Shown here: positions 49,584 to 61,225 of the stretch, one piece after another
Position numbering within the stretch: the stretch's first letter is position 1
Layout: the number at the start of each line of letters is the position of its first letter
Source: Rhabdornis inornatus
Taxonomy: Eukaryota; Chordata; Aves; Passeriformes; Rhabdornithidae
Assembly (NCBI GenBank): GCA_013397075.1
Contig: VWZS01005939.1
Coordinates: 1 to 64,000, forward strand
DNA length: 64,000 nucleotides
Reading direction: 5' to 3'
Translations under genes and position numbers: made by a program
The notes under the pieces: model-generated
Told to the model about the DNA's origin: nothing
Database searches by the model: none
What the model saw: the letters and a program-made list of their open reading frames with translations, nothing else

Positions 49584-49656
49584 ATGGTTGAAGATCCAAA
49601 GAGAAAACTGCTCCTTGTTCTTGCTGTCCTCTTTCTGCCCAGCTCAGCACAAACAG
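49584..49656 (+). CDS. PLA1A: PLA1A exon 1 (signal peptide)
   Basis: Codes residues 1-24, with a basic start (MVEDPKRK) and then a leucine/valine-rich core. It ends in phase 1 at ACAG before GTAAGA. Confidence 0.93.
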
Positions 49657-52600
49657 GTAAGAAAAACGTGAGTGCTTGGCAAGGGATTGAAGGTTTTACA
49701 GGAAGGATCTGAATTCAATTCTCCCTAAACAAGCTGTATGTCAAGAGGTCCTTGCAATAATCTTGTTAGGTGCCAGTGAGAAAAAGTAGTGCAAGAATGA
49801 TCCTTTCTTCTCTTATGCTTTGATTCAATCACTCTCAGTGATTTCATTCCATTAATCTCATTTACAAGAATAATCCAGATTTACTCTAAAGTGTAAAGAT
49901 ACAGAAAAGGGACCACTTGGCCTCTGGCAGTGGCATCTCCTTCTTCAAAAGCTCAGAAAGTGTGATCTGCAGTAGCTGAGAGAAAATAAACAAATGCCAC
50001 ACTTCCATTTCCTTCTTTAACTGCACTGTCAACAAGACTACCTTAGTGATCACATTGCACTTCCACGTCACCTGGAGCTTCACTGCAGTGCAACTCCTGC
50101 CTTGCCTTTACTGATGATTCCCCTGATCTTATGTCACTTCTGACACACACCATGCTGGCACTGGACCCACTTTTGCTACTTAGACTGGCTCATGACCCAC
50201 ATTTTTTCCAAGCTGATCTCTAAAAATATTTCTTTCTTTCTTGTCAGTGCACAGGAAGACCAAAATAAACAACAGTAAGGGACAGTCACATCTTTCTAGG
50301 GGAATCTGAACATTGAATTTCATCCCTTTGTGCTGACCCATAGGCCATGTTTCCTCTAGCTGGTGTAAAGTATCTTCTGAGGGAAATTGGGAAGCTGGTT
50401 GTTTGATTTAAGAATACATAAATGAATAATTATTTTATCATATGTCAGATTCAAGGCTGTTTCACTTCCTCCAGTCCAGAATGGGAAGGTGCATGTATTG
50501 TCATTGCAGCAGGATGCCACTATGCCAGCTCTTAAAGTAACACTGCTAGTGACACATACTGTTGAACTTTTGTGCTTGCTTCTTAGCCTTTATTTGCTCA
50601 GGTGTTTTACTAGCTACAGGTGGGATGTTTATTTTTTTCTGTCTAGGTCAAAGTACCTTCCAGCAGCAACCTTTTCCTTCTCAAAAAGCGTTTTCATACA
50701 GTAAATGTATCAATTGTGAAATTAGCATTGGCATATTTTTTCATCAGCATTCTCATATTTTATCATCAGCATTCTCATCCTTATTTCTGGATTTTTGATG
50801 CAATTGTCAGTTAGACTTGTACCTTCCACTAAGCCTACCAGAATTTGAATAGAAATTTCCCCATTCAGTGGTGACTACCTGTCAGCAACCATTCTTTTAA
50901 AGATCTAACAGCCACCTCGTAAATGTACTAAGTAGCTGGTGTAGGTGGCCAATCTGCTAAAAAACCCCAGCAAAATACCACTCACCTCATGGTAAAATAA
51001 CTCTTAGAAGTCAATACTGGTATGACATCCATGGTTATTTTCCCAGACAGAGCTGGAATTCCATCAAAGGACAGAAACAACTTTATCAGTCAGGTAAAGT
51101 TTCCAGAATTGTCTCATTTTAATTTATGCCCCATACTTTTAATCTTTATCAATAGAAGTGAAGTTGCTATCTTCATTTTCCTAATGAATTAGAATGAGGG
51201 GATTTTTTTCCCATTGCACAAACACAGACTAAATGTGCCACTCCCTCCCTCCTGTGCAGGGAATACGGACAGACGCTCAGGGCATCACTGCACTGATTTC
51301 CAGACGGCCAATTTCCTACGGGGCAGCAAACTTAAGGTCCAGTTTCTTCTGTTCACTTCCTCGAGCCCCAGCTGTGGAGAGCTGATTTCAGCTGATGATG
51401 GCATCAAGAGCTGCAGTTTCAACAGCAGCCTGAAAACCAAAATCATCATCCATGGCTTCAGGTGAGAGAAAGAAGAGCACTGTGACTGAGTTTTCACTGG
51501 TAAATCAAATACTGCAGGAGCATTCCCAAACACTGGGTGGGCTGGCATGCAACTCTCCTGCTTGTGTGACCTTCTTATCTCCCGAGCAGAGTGGCTGCAT
51601 GCAAAACAACTGCTAAGAACAGAGACTGGGATTCTCAGCCTCAAATCAGAACCAGGAATTTTCTGGGAAGCTGTTGGCAGAAAATGCTGCTGACACCCCA
51701 CGTTACAGCACAATTTGAAGTCTTTTAGTTTGTGACCAGTTGCCTTTTCTTGTGTGTGGTTCATGCTTTGGAGCCTAAAAAAGTTAGAAATTAGTATCAA
51801 AATCTTCTTTTCTTTTCTTTTCTTTTCTTTTCTTTTCTTTTCTTTTCTTTTCTTTTCTTTTCTTTTCTTTTCTTTTCTTTTCTTTTCTTTTCTTTTCTTT
51901 TCTTTTCTTTTCTTTTCTTTTCTTCTCTTTTCCTCTCTTTTCTTCTCTTTTCTCTCTTCCTTCACATCTTTCTTTCCTTTTATCAACATTTTTAGTTAAG
52001 AAGTCTTGTCTTTAAGATTCCTGTTCCTTCAAATTGTCTGCTTGGATTTCATGCCCAATAGCCTGGATTAATGAGCCATTCAGAACCCCAAGCAGACAGA
52101 TTATCCTTCTGTTCTTGAAAGTGTTGGGATTGGAGCTGAGTTTTTTTTTCAAACTGACATAATTCTGCAAGCTTGTGTGCCATTTTTCAGTCAGGTATGA
52201 CCATATAATATTATTTGTTTTGAAGTGCAAAAGCCTGAATAGAAAGAGCATAGAAAACCAGGATGAAACCACAGCAGATATTGCAGGGTCTTCTCAGAAA
52301 ACCATCCGTTGCCTTCAAGCAAGATAGCACACTCTTCACCAGATGGCATTAGGGAAACTGAGTAGAACAGAGCCTCCTTGGTTTTCCTGGAATTCTTTGG
52401 TATAGATTATTTTTTCTGATTGTCTAGAGATGAGAAAATGTAGCAGTGAAAGACCAGGTGATGTGGCCAAGGACTTCCAGCCAGTGGCAGCAGAGAAGGA
52501 TCCAGGTGTTCCAGTCACCTCACTTACTCCAGGTGGGCTCTGTGGTGGCTTAATGAAACACCGCAGAGAGAAATCTCAGTCTGAGCCCTGCAAATGTTAT

Positions 52601-55600
52601 CTCGTTCATTAAAATATCTGGTTCCCTCCTGAATCAGAGCATTCTGGAAAATGCAATTACACCACTGCAAAAAAAATTTCCAGGTGTGGGTGTCTGGTAC
52701 CAAAAATAACTTTCAGCCACTGTCTGGCAGCCTCCTCTGAGACATGTGAAGCTCCAGCACCAGTGAACAACACAGTGGCACATGCCCTGCTTGGGGAACA
52801 CCTAACATCCTTGTCTCTGGTGAGTCCACAGGGCTTTGGGTACCAAACCTTCCTGGATTGAAGCGCTTGTCCAAGCCATACTTCACACCAGCCAGGTGAA
52901 TGTGATCGCAGTAGACTGGGTTTATGGGTCTACAGGAGCCTATCTCTCTGCAGTGGAAAATGTCACACAGCTGGCCCTCGCCATCTCACAGTTCATCAGC
53001 AAGCTCCTGGTAAGCCATTGTGCATTTCCAGTGCAGGGAGTGTGTCCAGGGAGCTGCTCCCAACCTGCTGTATCCAGGAGTTGCACAAGTGGATTTTTTA
53101 TTCCAGATTTTTCCTTTTTCCCACTTTCAATCCAGGCTTGAGCACGCCACCATTTTTCTTCTTCCTTTTGAGTTTTGACATTTTCTGGGAAAAATCCCAG
53201 TTGTCAGCTGCCTCTCCAGTTCAGAACAAACCTAAAGCCTGCCTTGGGTTTTCTCAGATCCATATTCACTGGACGGTCTTCTTCTTCTGCTGAGAAATGT
53301 TGTCCAGGAAGCTGGAGGGAGGGAGGGAGATTTGAGGCTATATTATATTTGCTCTGGGCTTCAGATATACTTCTCGGCATTTGGAAATACCCAGATATGC
53401 GCCATTCTGTTCATGTAAAGCACAGCTGAACAAGACTTCTGCAATCAGGGTGATGAATCCTTCTGTTAACCAGCCACATATAAACTCCATGAAATGTTCA
53501 CAGTGCTGACCAACCTGTTTAGGGCTGGGTTTGCACCTGTGGACCCAAAGAAAGGCTCGGAAAAGCAGAAAGGGCAACGCCCATAATTTCCTTAAGTATC
53601 TGGTTTTCCACTGTACACCTCAAAAGCATCCTACATTAGGAGAGTTATACAGCTGCTGTGTGGGCTGGGACGGGGTATTTCACCTTTCTGCTACAGAAAC
53701 AATAATTTGTATTATTGTCACCCTGCAGGCCCTGGGAGTCTCAGGGACATCTATCCACATCATTGGGGTAAGCCTTGGAGCACACGTTGGGGGCCTGGTG
53801 GGGCACTTCCATGGCGGTCGCCTGGGACGGATAACAGGTATCATCAAACTGAGTCTGGGGTCCTCACCTGGCCTTCAACAGAGAAAATGGAAGAGCAAGA
53901 AAGGGGAGTAATTCAGAGTGGTCTTTCAATTTTGTAAGGGCTCACTGGATCCAAGCTTATGGGCTTCTTCCTAGATTTTGACAGCACCTTTCCAACATCA
54001 GTCCCCTCCATGCTGCCAAAAGAACACAAGTATTTGCAAAAAGGTCCTTCCACCTCTGCTGCAGTCTTCAAATTGGTGCCAGCTTAGCAAAGTAAGAGCC
54101 CTCACGACTAGTGGAAACCCACAACACCTAGAAGCTTTGCTTACAAATTATAGTGTGTACATGTGGTTCTTAGAAGTAAAGCCCACAATGCAATTGTGGG
54201 GGGAGCAGCAGGAGTGAGCTGCTCTGCAGGAAAATGTGAGCTAATAGCCAAGGGGACAGTCAGGTGGTCAGTGGCCTCACAGACAAGGAATACAGTCCTA
54301 CTGTGTCTGGACAAGAAGAGCAGAACAGGTCCAGTGACAGGAACTAGGGTCATCCACACTCCAGTGATCACCAGGCAAGTTTGTAGTGATAAGACAAGCC
54401 TGAGATCAAGCTGGGAAGTCAAGTCAGGACCAAGCAGAACCAACAAGGCAAAGGCCAGGGCATGGCATCCCTACCACACAGCTCAGGCAAGGAACAAAGG
54501 CAACAGCCTGAGCCAGCGTTGGGAGGACCCAGATGAGTCTCCTTGCTGTTCTCCCCCACGAGCTGTCTGTTTCCACAGTAAGAAGGTCTAATGCCACTCA
54601 ACTGTACCAAATCAGACCTGACCTTAAACACAGCCAGACTCCGGGGTGTGAGGAAGAGGCTCCACTGAGGGAATTGCAAAGCAAAATGGTAATAGGCCGA
54701 TCCTGTCATTTTGAGTTTTTGGTGCACTCAGGACCTGTTCAGCCTTTAGGTGTGGAGCATGAATAAAGTCACAGAATCATTTCGGTAAGAAGAAACTTTG
54801 GAAGCTTTCTAGTACACACACCACCACCATCACCCCTCCTCAAAGTAGGGCTGCATTGTATGTCATATCAGATTGTCAATGGCTTTACTAAATTCTGGGA
54901 ATCCCCAACAGTAGAGATTCATTTTGACAGGAGGGGAATGCCACTAAGAAGGAACAGACATAAAGTTTCCACTAGTGTGGCCTCAGCTCCCAGTCTGCCT
55001 CAGCCCATGCTGGGCTGTCTCACAGAGGTATTCTTGGTGAGAGGTCTCACTGCACTCTTGGCAGGGTTGTCCAGAGAAAAGTTGGTTCAGTTTTCACATC
55101 TACCCATGCTGCATGAAATACAGACATTTCTTAAGAGGAAGTGAATTTCATGTTGAGCCTTTGTTAAAGCTGTGAATCAAAGTTTACATTAGGAGAAAAC
55201 TGGAGTAGCCTCTGTCCTTCACCATAATTTTATGATCAGTGATGTCTTTAGATGAGCAGAAGCAGACACATTTCCATGAAACCATGGTAATTAACTTCAC
55301 AGTTAAACACTCTTCCCCTTTATGTTGTCCACATGTAACAGAAGCTCTGTAGAGCTATATATTCCATTTTTAACCCTGATAGAATACAATCCCTTTTCCA
55401 CATTCCCATTTATCCTATGATTTCATAAGCACACTAGTCATTGCAGATTCCAGTTCAGATTTAGGAGCCTGAATACAGGTTGGGTTAGACCCAAGATATG
55501 CCTGATCTCATTTCCTGCCTCCTCACACACATGCGTACACTCACACAGGAATTTGATCCCAGAGCCACAATTTGCTGAAGTGTTTTCAATCGTCTAAGAG

Positions 55601-58600
55601 CTCTGTGGAGCAAAACCAGAGGGAGTCTTGGATATCAGAGCACAGACCTTATTTTTCCAAAGTGAGTTTCTTTAATCCATTTTTCTTAAATGAATTCTTA
55701 ATCATTTAATCCATTTTCTTAATCCTGTTCCAGTGGCTATCTCCCTGTGCAGGAATGAACAGCACTTACCAAACTTAGAAAAGAACATTTTATTTCAATA
55801 CTTGCAGAGGAAATGAAAATGCTTGAAGGAATTAATTTGCATGTAGAGCTCCACTGAATTGCTTCCTTAGCAAAGATGTACGTCTCAATGGAGTTTATGC
55901 AGCTTGTGCTTGGAGAAGGAAGGGATAGAGGAGAGAGGATAGAAATGTGCTTGCCTTGGAGCTGTGCTAGAATTGACTGCTGTTCATATTAGTTTTCTGC
56001 CTCCTTACTAAGAGCTTTATGCCACACTAAATAACAATTTTCAGTATCTTTTAGAGCTTTTAACTACAACTTGTACTGTATTGTGCATATCAAGATTAAA
56101 GAGCATTAAAGTCTTATTTTTAGTTTTTATTTACAGAAAGAACAGGAAAGAAGGTTTTTTCCTTCTTTTCCTTTTCCTTCTTCCCTTTCCCCTCACAAAT
56201 GCAGACATGCCCATTTGTATATTGTTGATATTGCCTTCTCCATAGAGAATTAATGAGACTGAGTCCAAAGCTGTGAAACCAGCCAGCTCCGAGGTTAAGT
56301 GGCATGAGGAGCAGACCTGCTTCTTAAACTATTGTTGCCTAGGGAGTGAAAAAAAGTCTTGTGATGTTACTTTTCTATAAAACAAGAACGGGATAAACCT
56401 CAGAATTTTTTTTTTTAAATCCACTTCTTGGTATACTTCAAGGATACTTTTCTGTATTCCTTTGAATCCACAGAAGTTGCTCTAGGAGCAAGTTTTAGGC
56501 AAAAATGTAGATGATTGCTGAAGACTCAATTTTAAACCAAAGAGGCTTCTGAGCCCTTTCCCCACAAATAAAATTATTAGGTAATATGAAACTTTTGTAA
56601 TTCCTAAGTTGGTTAATGCCTGGGGTGCTGAATTCACCACCTAACTGCTGATCTCCAGTGACATTTCTCAGACTGTAGTGCTAGTAGACTCGACAATACA
56701 GTTTGGGAAGGCATTAAAAAGTTTGATTCTCTTTCACCAAAACTCCAAGAGACACTATGCACTCGCTCTGTCAGAGCTATTTAAAGCTCTGTCATGGCTT
56801 TACAGCCAAGAACCTTGAGTCAAAACACTGCTAAAAGGGTGTGGAACAGTGAGGACAATACAAGGAAGCTGTAGTGCAAGTTGGCTCTGGCAGAAACTGT
56901 TCTGGAGCTTAATCGCTGAGACCTGGGAATAATTTTTTATTTCTACCTTGCACTATTTTTAAAGATTTAGATAAAATAACTGGTCCAGAAATAAGAAAGA
57001 GAGGGGCTGAAGAGTACCTGCTGTTGAGGCGTTTGATTTTGTTACAGCCCTGGATCCTGCAGGCCCTAAGTACACCAAAGCCAGCCCCGAGGAACGCCTG
57101 GATCCTGGGGATGCCCTCTTCGTGGAAGCCATTCATACTGATGCTGACAGTAAGCTGGCTTCCCTATTCCTCAGCCTGGGTTTCTGTTCCTCCTGACATC
57201 ATTATTGCTAAGCAGTCTGTAGGCTGTTGTCCTTTTTTGCCAGACTACCATGACTTCGAGTTCACTCTGAGGAAGTTTCTTGTTAAGAAAGGCTTTGATG
57301 ATGAATTCATACCCCAGAGTACTTCAAACAACAGACAGGTGGAGCTTGCTACAGCAGAGTGAGTTTATGCAGAACCAGCTTGGCATGACTTTTACTGCCT
57401 GAAGGGAATTTATAGGTCTAGTCTCACCTAGTTTTTTCCCACCTGATGTAAGAAAGGTGCCACCAAGAGTGCTGTCGGAAAGTAACAGAGTTAAACCAAC
57501 AGCTGGTGCAACAACAGAGTAACTTCTCTAAATCACTGAGGATCTACATAGGCAGAACATGTGCTGAAGAATGTGGTGCCTTTGAATCACACCTTTTGCC
57601 TGGAGACCACAAAAACCTCTACCAACACAACTCTCAGTTATCCTTCATAATCCCACATTAAGGCTGTGGTCAGTTTAGTTCTCCTTTACATAGAATCAAG
57701 AACCAGAGTCACTGAGGTGGTGCTTAAGACACAGTTTCCAGTCATTTTGATGGCAGGGCGTGGAACATTTTCTGCTCCATGCATCAAATCTGCACATGTA
57801 GAAGCAGGAAATCTGACCTTGATGTCTCCAGCATTAGGGCTGGCTCCAGTACTACTAATACTCAACCAATTATTGGGACCTGTCATCAACATGTAGGGTC
57901 AAGCCTACAGAAGAGCCAGGTCTGAGAATGAAGCAGCATTTCACCTCCTTTCAGATTTTGGGATCCAGATTCCAGTAGGCCACATCGATTATTTTGTCAA
58001 TGGAGGCAAAGATCAGCCAGGATGCCCCCAATTCATCTCTGCAGGTAAGAACACTCTCTGGCCAAGCTAAGAGTTTTCATGGCCATTTAGCAGACCGTGA
58101 AAATGCTTTTTGGCAAGTAGCTCTTGCTACAGCCAGGACAGTCAGAAATTGAGACAAACATATTCACAGCCCACATCTATTCTCAGCAGTACAAGAAGCA
58201 GGTGAATTTAAAATCATATACTGATCAAGAGTCTTGGCAGCACCACTGTCAAGAGATGCGATTTTGGTGATGCTTCTCTGTGACACAAAACCCTAGCTTC
58301 AGTAGAGATGACACTTTGCTAGAAAGGCTCTTAGGTAGCACTAACAAAAGCTGCTTTTTGTTTTCATGCTGGAAGTTTTGTCTACTTAGAGAGACAGTTC
58401 ATGTAATTACTGTCCTTTTCTTCTAGAGAAGAGAACTTTACACAGTAAGCAGTGTGGGCTTATTAACTTTCAAATATGTTCTGCATGAGTCAGCAGCATT
58501 GTCAGCTTACCTGGGATACCTATGGTACCTCATTTCCCATAGCTGGGGTTTCAGTGCAGGTGGGAGTCAAAGCTGCTGCACCCCCTTACAGAGAGCTTGA

Positions 58601-61225
58601 TTGATGGCCTGATTGATGGGACACTGACAGAAACATGACAGTCCTGTGGTCCCTCTCTTCTAAGGGACTCAGTCTGAGAGATAGATACACTTCTAACTTC
58701 TTGAAGAACTTTTCTTGCAGTGGGATCTGGGCTTGTAGCCGCAGAAATGCCATGCAAAATGTTATTAATGGGAAGGTGATCACTGCAGTAAGAGAATTCC
58801 TTCACTCCCAGTTCCTTGGGAATGAACAAAAAGGCCGAAACCAACAGGAAAACTCATTTTCTCTGGTTGATTTTTTCCTTGCAGGCTATAACTTTCTGAT
58901 CTGTGATCACATGCGGGCAGTACATCTCTACATCAGTGCCTTGAACCATCCCTGTCCCGTCGTGGGGTTCCCCTGTGCAAACCATCAAGATTTTCTAAAT
59001 GGTCATTGCCTGGACTGTGCAGAACCCTTCCTGTCCTCCTGTCCCAGAATAGGTACAGTACCAGTATGAGTCATTCCTGGAGAGGATGACAATATACTCC
59101 TGATGGTATCAGTGCAAAGCGCAGGATGCAGTCCAGATTTCTCTGAGCAGTATTTGCTTTGGATCTGTTTGGGAAGAGTGAGAAGCTGTTTCGTTTTCAG
59201 GCTTCTATAGATATGTTATAAAAGCTCATATCTTGCCCAAGGTAGAACAGCAAAATCTTGAACATTTCTGATCTTTAAACATTTCCTAGGGCCCAGATAT
59301 GTGTTGAAAGAGAGTTTCCAGAATCACCTGCCAGAATCAGTAGGCAATCAGCTCCAAAAAATGTCTTGTTTAAAGATGCAGCTGGAAATTTTAGTTCAAG
59401 CCTGAAGTCCCATTCTTCTATACCACTCAGTGTTGCTGAGTCACTTCCTTTTCATCAATTTCTGCCATGGTCACCTCCCTCTTTGGACTGAGAGAAGGTA
59501 ATAGATGCCTCTTTTTGGCTTCTGAAACTGGGCTGTGGCATGAGGAAAGGAAGTGTCTTCTGCTGCTGTTTGCAGTATGGTACCAGAGGAACATAGAGAG
59601 AGGCCTTTTTTGGTATAGGTTGTCTCAGATCAGCCACCTCTTCCCCATCTCACCAAACCATTTTGCCAGCTATTCAACAATGCAGGCAGTAAGTTATGGT
59701 GGTTTCCTCATTTGACCAAGGAATTAAATTTCGCTTGTGTTTGCACTGTCATTTACATCTCCACTAAGTTTCCTGACTTGGTAGTCTTTAGTCTTGCTCA
59801 TGTCAGGAAAATTAATCCACAAACACAATAAGTTTATGTCCAAAAAGGAGACAGAGGATTCCTTTTTGCTTTATTCGAATAAAGGGAGAGGCCATGGGAC
59901 ATTCCCCTGGGATCTCTCAAAATTTTGGAGGCCACAGCCTCCTTTTCATCCTATTTTCCCAGCTGCATTTCCCTCTCTCTTTCCCCATTGGCTGAGGTAC
60001 TTGAGATATACAGACTTCCCTGAATGCCTGATACCTGAAATTCCCCTCTAATGTATAACCCTCTCTTTTAATTTTTAATTCTTATAGAATTCATAGTTTT
60101 TCTCCGTTGCTTCTTTCATTTATCAGCAGCCCTACAGTTTGTTTGTAAAGGCAAATAACTTTTTCCATTCATCAATCAGTGGAATCTATCCCATTGTTTC
60201 TTTTATCTCTCAGTGCTAGTCTTATCTACAAGCAGATCCACAGCTCGTTTGTAAAGACAAATTCGTCATTCCTCTGACTCATTTTGCACAGATGCAACCA
60301 ATAGCACAGTTCGTCAGCAGAGGACTGAAAAGAAAGCCACCAAGAGGTTGTCTGGTGATGATTTCCTGGGGTAGCCAGAGGAGGTTTTCTGAGGGAATGT
60401 TTACCTGTCAAACAGACACCACAGACTTGTGCCTGCTCTGATTTGCACTGGTATAAGAAAGGGACCTATTCTCCAAGACAGGGGAGTCAAGCAGGGTGAA
60501 AGAGGGTGACATTATATTTTTGTTCTGTCATTCATGGCTTTCCCTGCACTGACTTTATTTCCTCCTGCAGGCCTGCTGGAGCAGGCAGGTGTCAACGTGA
60601 GCAGGCTGCCAAGGGAAGTGAAAGTTTTTTTAATGACCGGTCCTTCAGCCCCATTCTGTGGTAAGTAGCATGAGAGAAAAAGGAGCCTGAAGGGTGTTGG
60701 CCAATGAGGCAGATCCTCTGAGGAGCCCAGGGAGTTATAGTACACTACCCCATCAGAGTCAGCTGCTGTGGGCCATGGGGTCTGAGACACACCACTGAAG
60801 AGCAGTAACCCTGCACATCTCCTCCATAAAGCCCTTTCCAACAGATTTGTTAGTGTGGGCACAGCCTTGAACTAACACAGCCACATGGTTTCAGGGCTGA
60901 AGTAAAAGGGGTTGAAAATGCCTGTCTGTTCACACTGGGCTACACAGACATGCCCCCTGTGCTTCACATAGCACAGAGACTTGATTCTTTCTTATGTCTG
61001 TTTAATCTTTTCTGCTGGTGGGGCCAGGGAATGAGTGTTAGAGCCACTCTTTTCTCATGGGTAGGTGCTACAGGTAGTACATGTCCTCACTCCCACATCC
61101 TTTGCTTCTTGCTCAGTCTACCACAGCCTGGTTGAGTTCCACTTGTGGAAGAAAAGAAACAGAGTCACCAGCATTGAGATCAGTTTCAGCAGTAACAGCA
61201 CCAAGGACACAGCCAAGATCACCAT
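49584..61225 (+). CDS. PLA1A: Phosphatidylserine-specific phospholipase A1 (PLA1A), exons 1-9, 3' end outside the window
   Basis: Secreted lipase of the pancreatic lipase family that removes the sn-1 acyl chain of phosphatidylserine and lysophosphatidylserine. Exons seen: 49584-49656, 51260-51461, 52832-53009, 53729-53837, 57048-57149, 57955-58044, 58885-59052, 60571-60660 and 61117-61225. All have AG/GT borders and matching phases, giving 373 complete residues. The start ATG leads straight into a hydrophobic signal peptide ending near PSSAQT. The nucleophile Ser166 sits in GVSLGAHVG, Asp190 in LDPAGP and His260 in CDHMRAVH; these are the numbers I know for the human triad. Cys245 and Cys258 enclose only 12 residues, the short lid typical of PS-PLA1 rather than of triglyceride lipases. 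The human protein is 456 residues, so about 80 C-terminal residues (the rest of the PLAT-like region) are not present here and probably lie beyond 64000. No frameshift or internal stop was seen. Confidence 0.96.
51260..51461 (+). CDS. PLA1A: PLA1A exon 2
   Basis: Codes residues 25-92, including CTDFQTANF, LKVQFLLFT and IIIHGF at the first beta strands of the lipase fold. It follows a pyrimidine tract ending TGTGCAG and ends in phase 2 at GTGAGA. Confidence 0.95.
51806..51960. repeat. (TTTTC)n microsatellite in PLA1A intron 2
   Basis: About 24 uninterrupted TTTTC units, then decaying units with CTCTTTTC variants. The long Lys/Arg/Glu frame on the minus strand is a by-product of the repeat. 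Confidence 0.97.
52832..53009 (+). CDS. PLA1A: PLA1A exon 3
   Basis: Codes residues 92-151, including GTKPSWIEAL and NVIAVDWVYGSTGAY, a conserved lipase segment. It ends in phase 0 before GTAAGC. Confidence 0.96.
53729..53837 (+). CDS. PLA1A: PLA1A exon 4 (catalytic serine)
   Basis: Codes residues 152-187. IHIIGVSLGAHVGG contains the G-x-S-x-G nucleophile elbow with Ser166. Phase 0 in, phase 1 out. Confidence 0.97.
54768..54936 (-). mobile_element. CR1 3' end fragment in PLA1A intron 4
   Basis: TCACAGAATCATTTCGG then CATATCAGATTGTCAATGGC and CAACAGTAGAGATTC follow the reverse-complement CR1 order. Confidence 0.7.
57048..57149 (+). CDS. PLA1A: PLA1A exon 5 (catalytic aspartate)
   Basis: Codes residues 188-221. 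LDPAGPKYT holds Asp190, and DALFVEAIHTD is a conserved family segment. The residue before the catalytic LDP is Ala rather than the Gly I expect in mammals. It ends in phase 1. Confidence 0.96.
57955..58044 (+). CDS. PLA1A: PLA1A exon 6
   Basis: Codes residues 222-251, including VGHIDYFVNGG and the first lid cysteine (Cys245). Phase 1 on both sides. Confidence 0.96.
58885..59052 (+). CDS. PLA1A: PLA1A exon 7 (catalytic histidine)
   Basis: Codes residues 252-307. CDHMRAVHLYISAL contains Cys258 (end of the lid) and His260. The exon also carries the cysteine-rich end CLDCAEPFLSSCPRIG. Phase 1 on both sides. Confidence 0.96.
60571..60660 (+). CDS. PLA1A: PLA1A exon 8
   Basis: Codes residues 308-337, including LPREVKVFLMT, which matches the linker into the C-terminal domain. 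Phase 1 on both sides. Confidence 0.92.
61117..61225 (+). CDS. PLA1A: PLA1A exon 9
   Basis: Codes residues 338-373, beginning VYHSLVEFHL, the start of the PLAT-like beta sandwich. It ends in phase 2 (ACC AT) at a GTGAGT donor. The next exon was not found before 64000. Confidence 0.92.

Noticed and set aside
51285..51989. 234-codon minus-strand frame rich in Lys and Glu
   Set aside because: Created by the TTTTC microsatellite and by the antisense of PLA1A exon 2.
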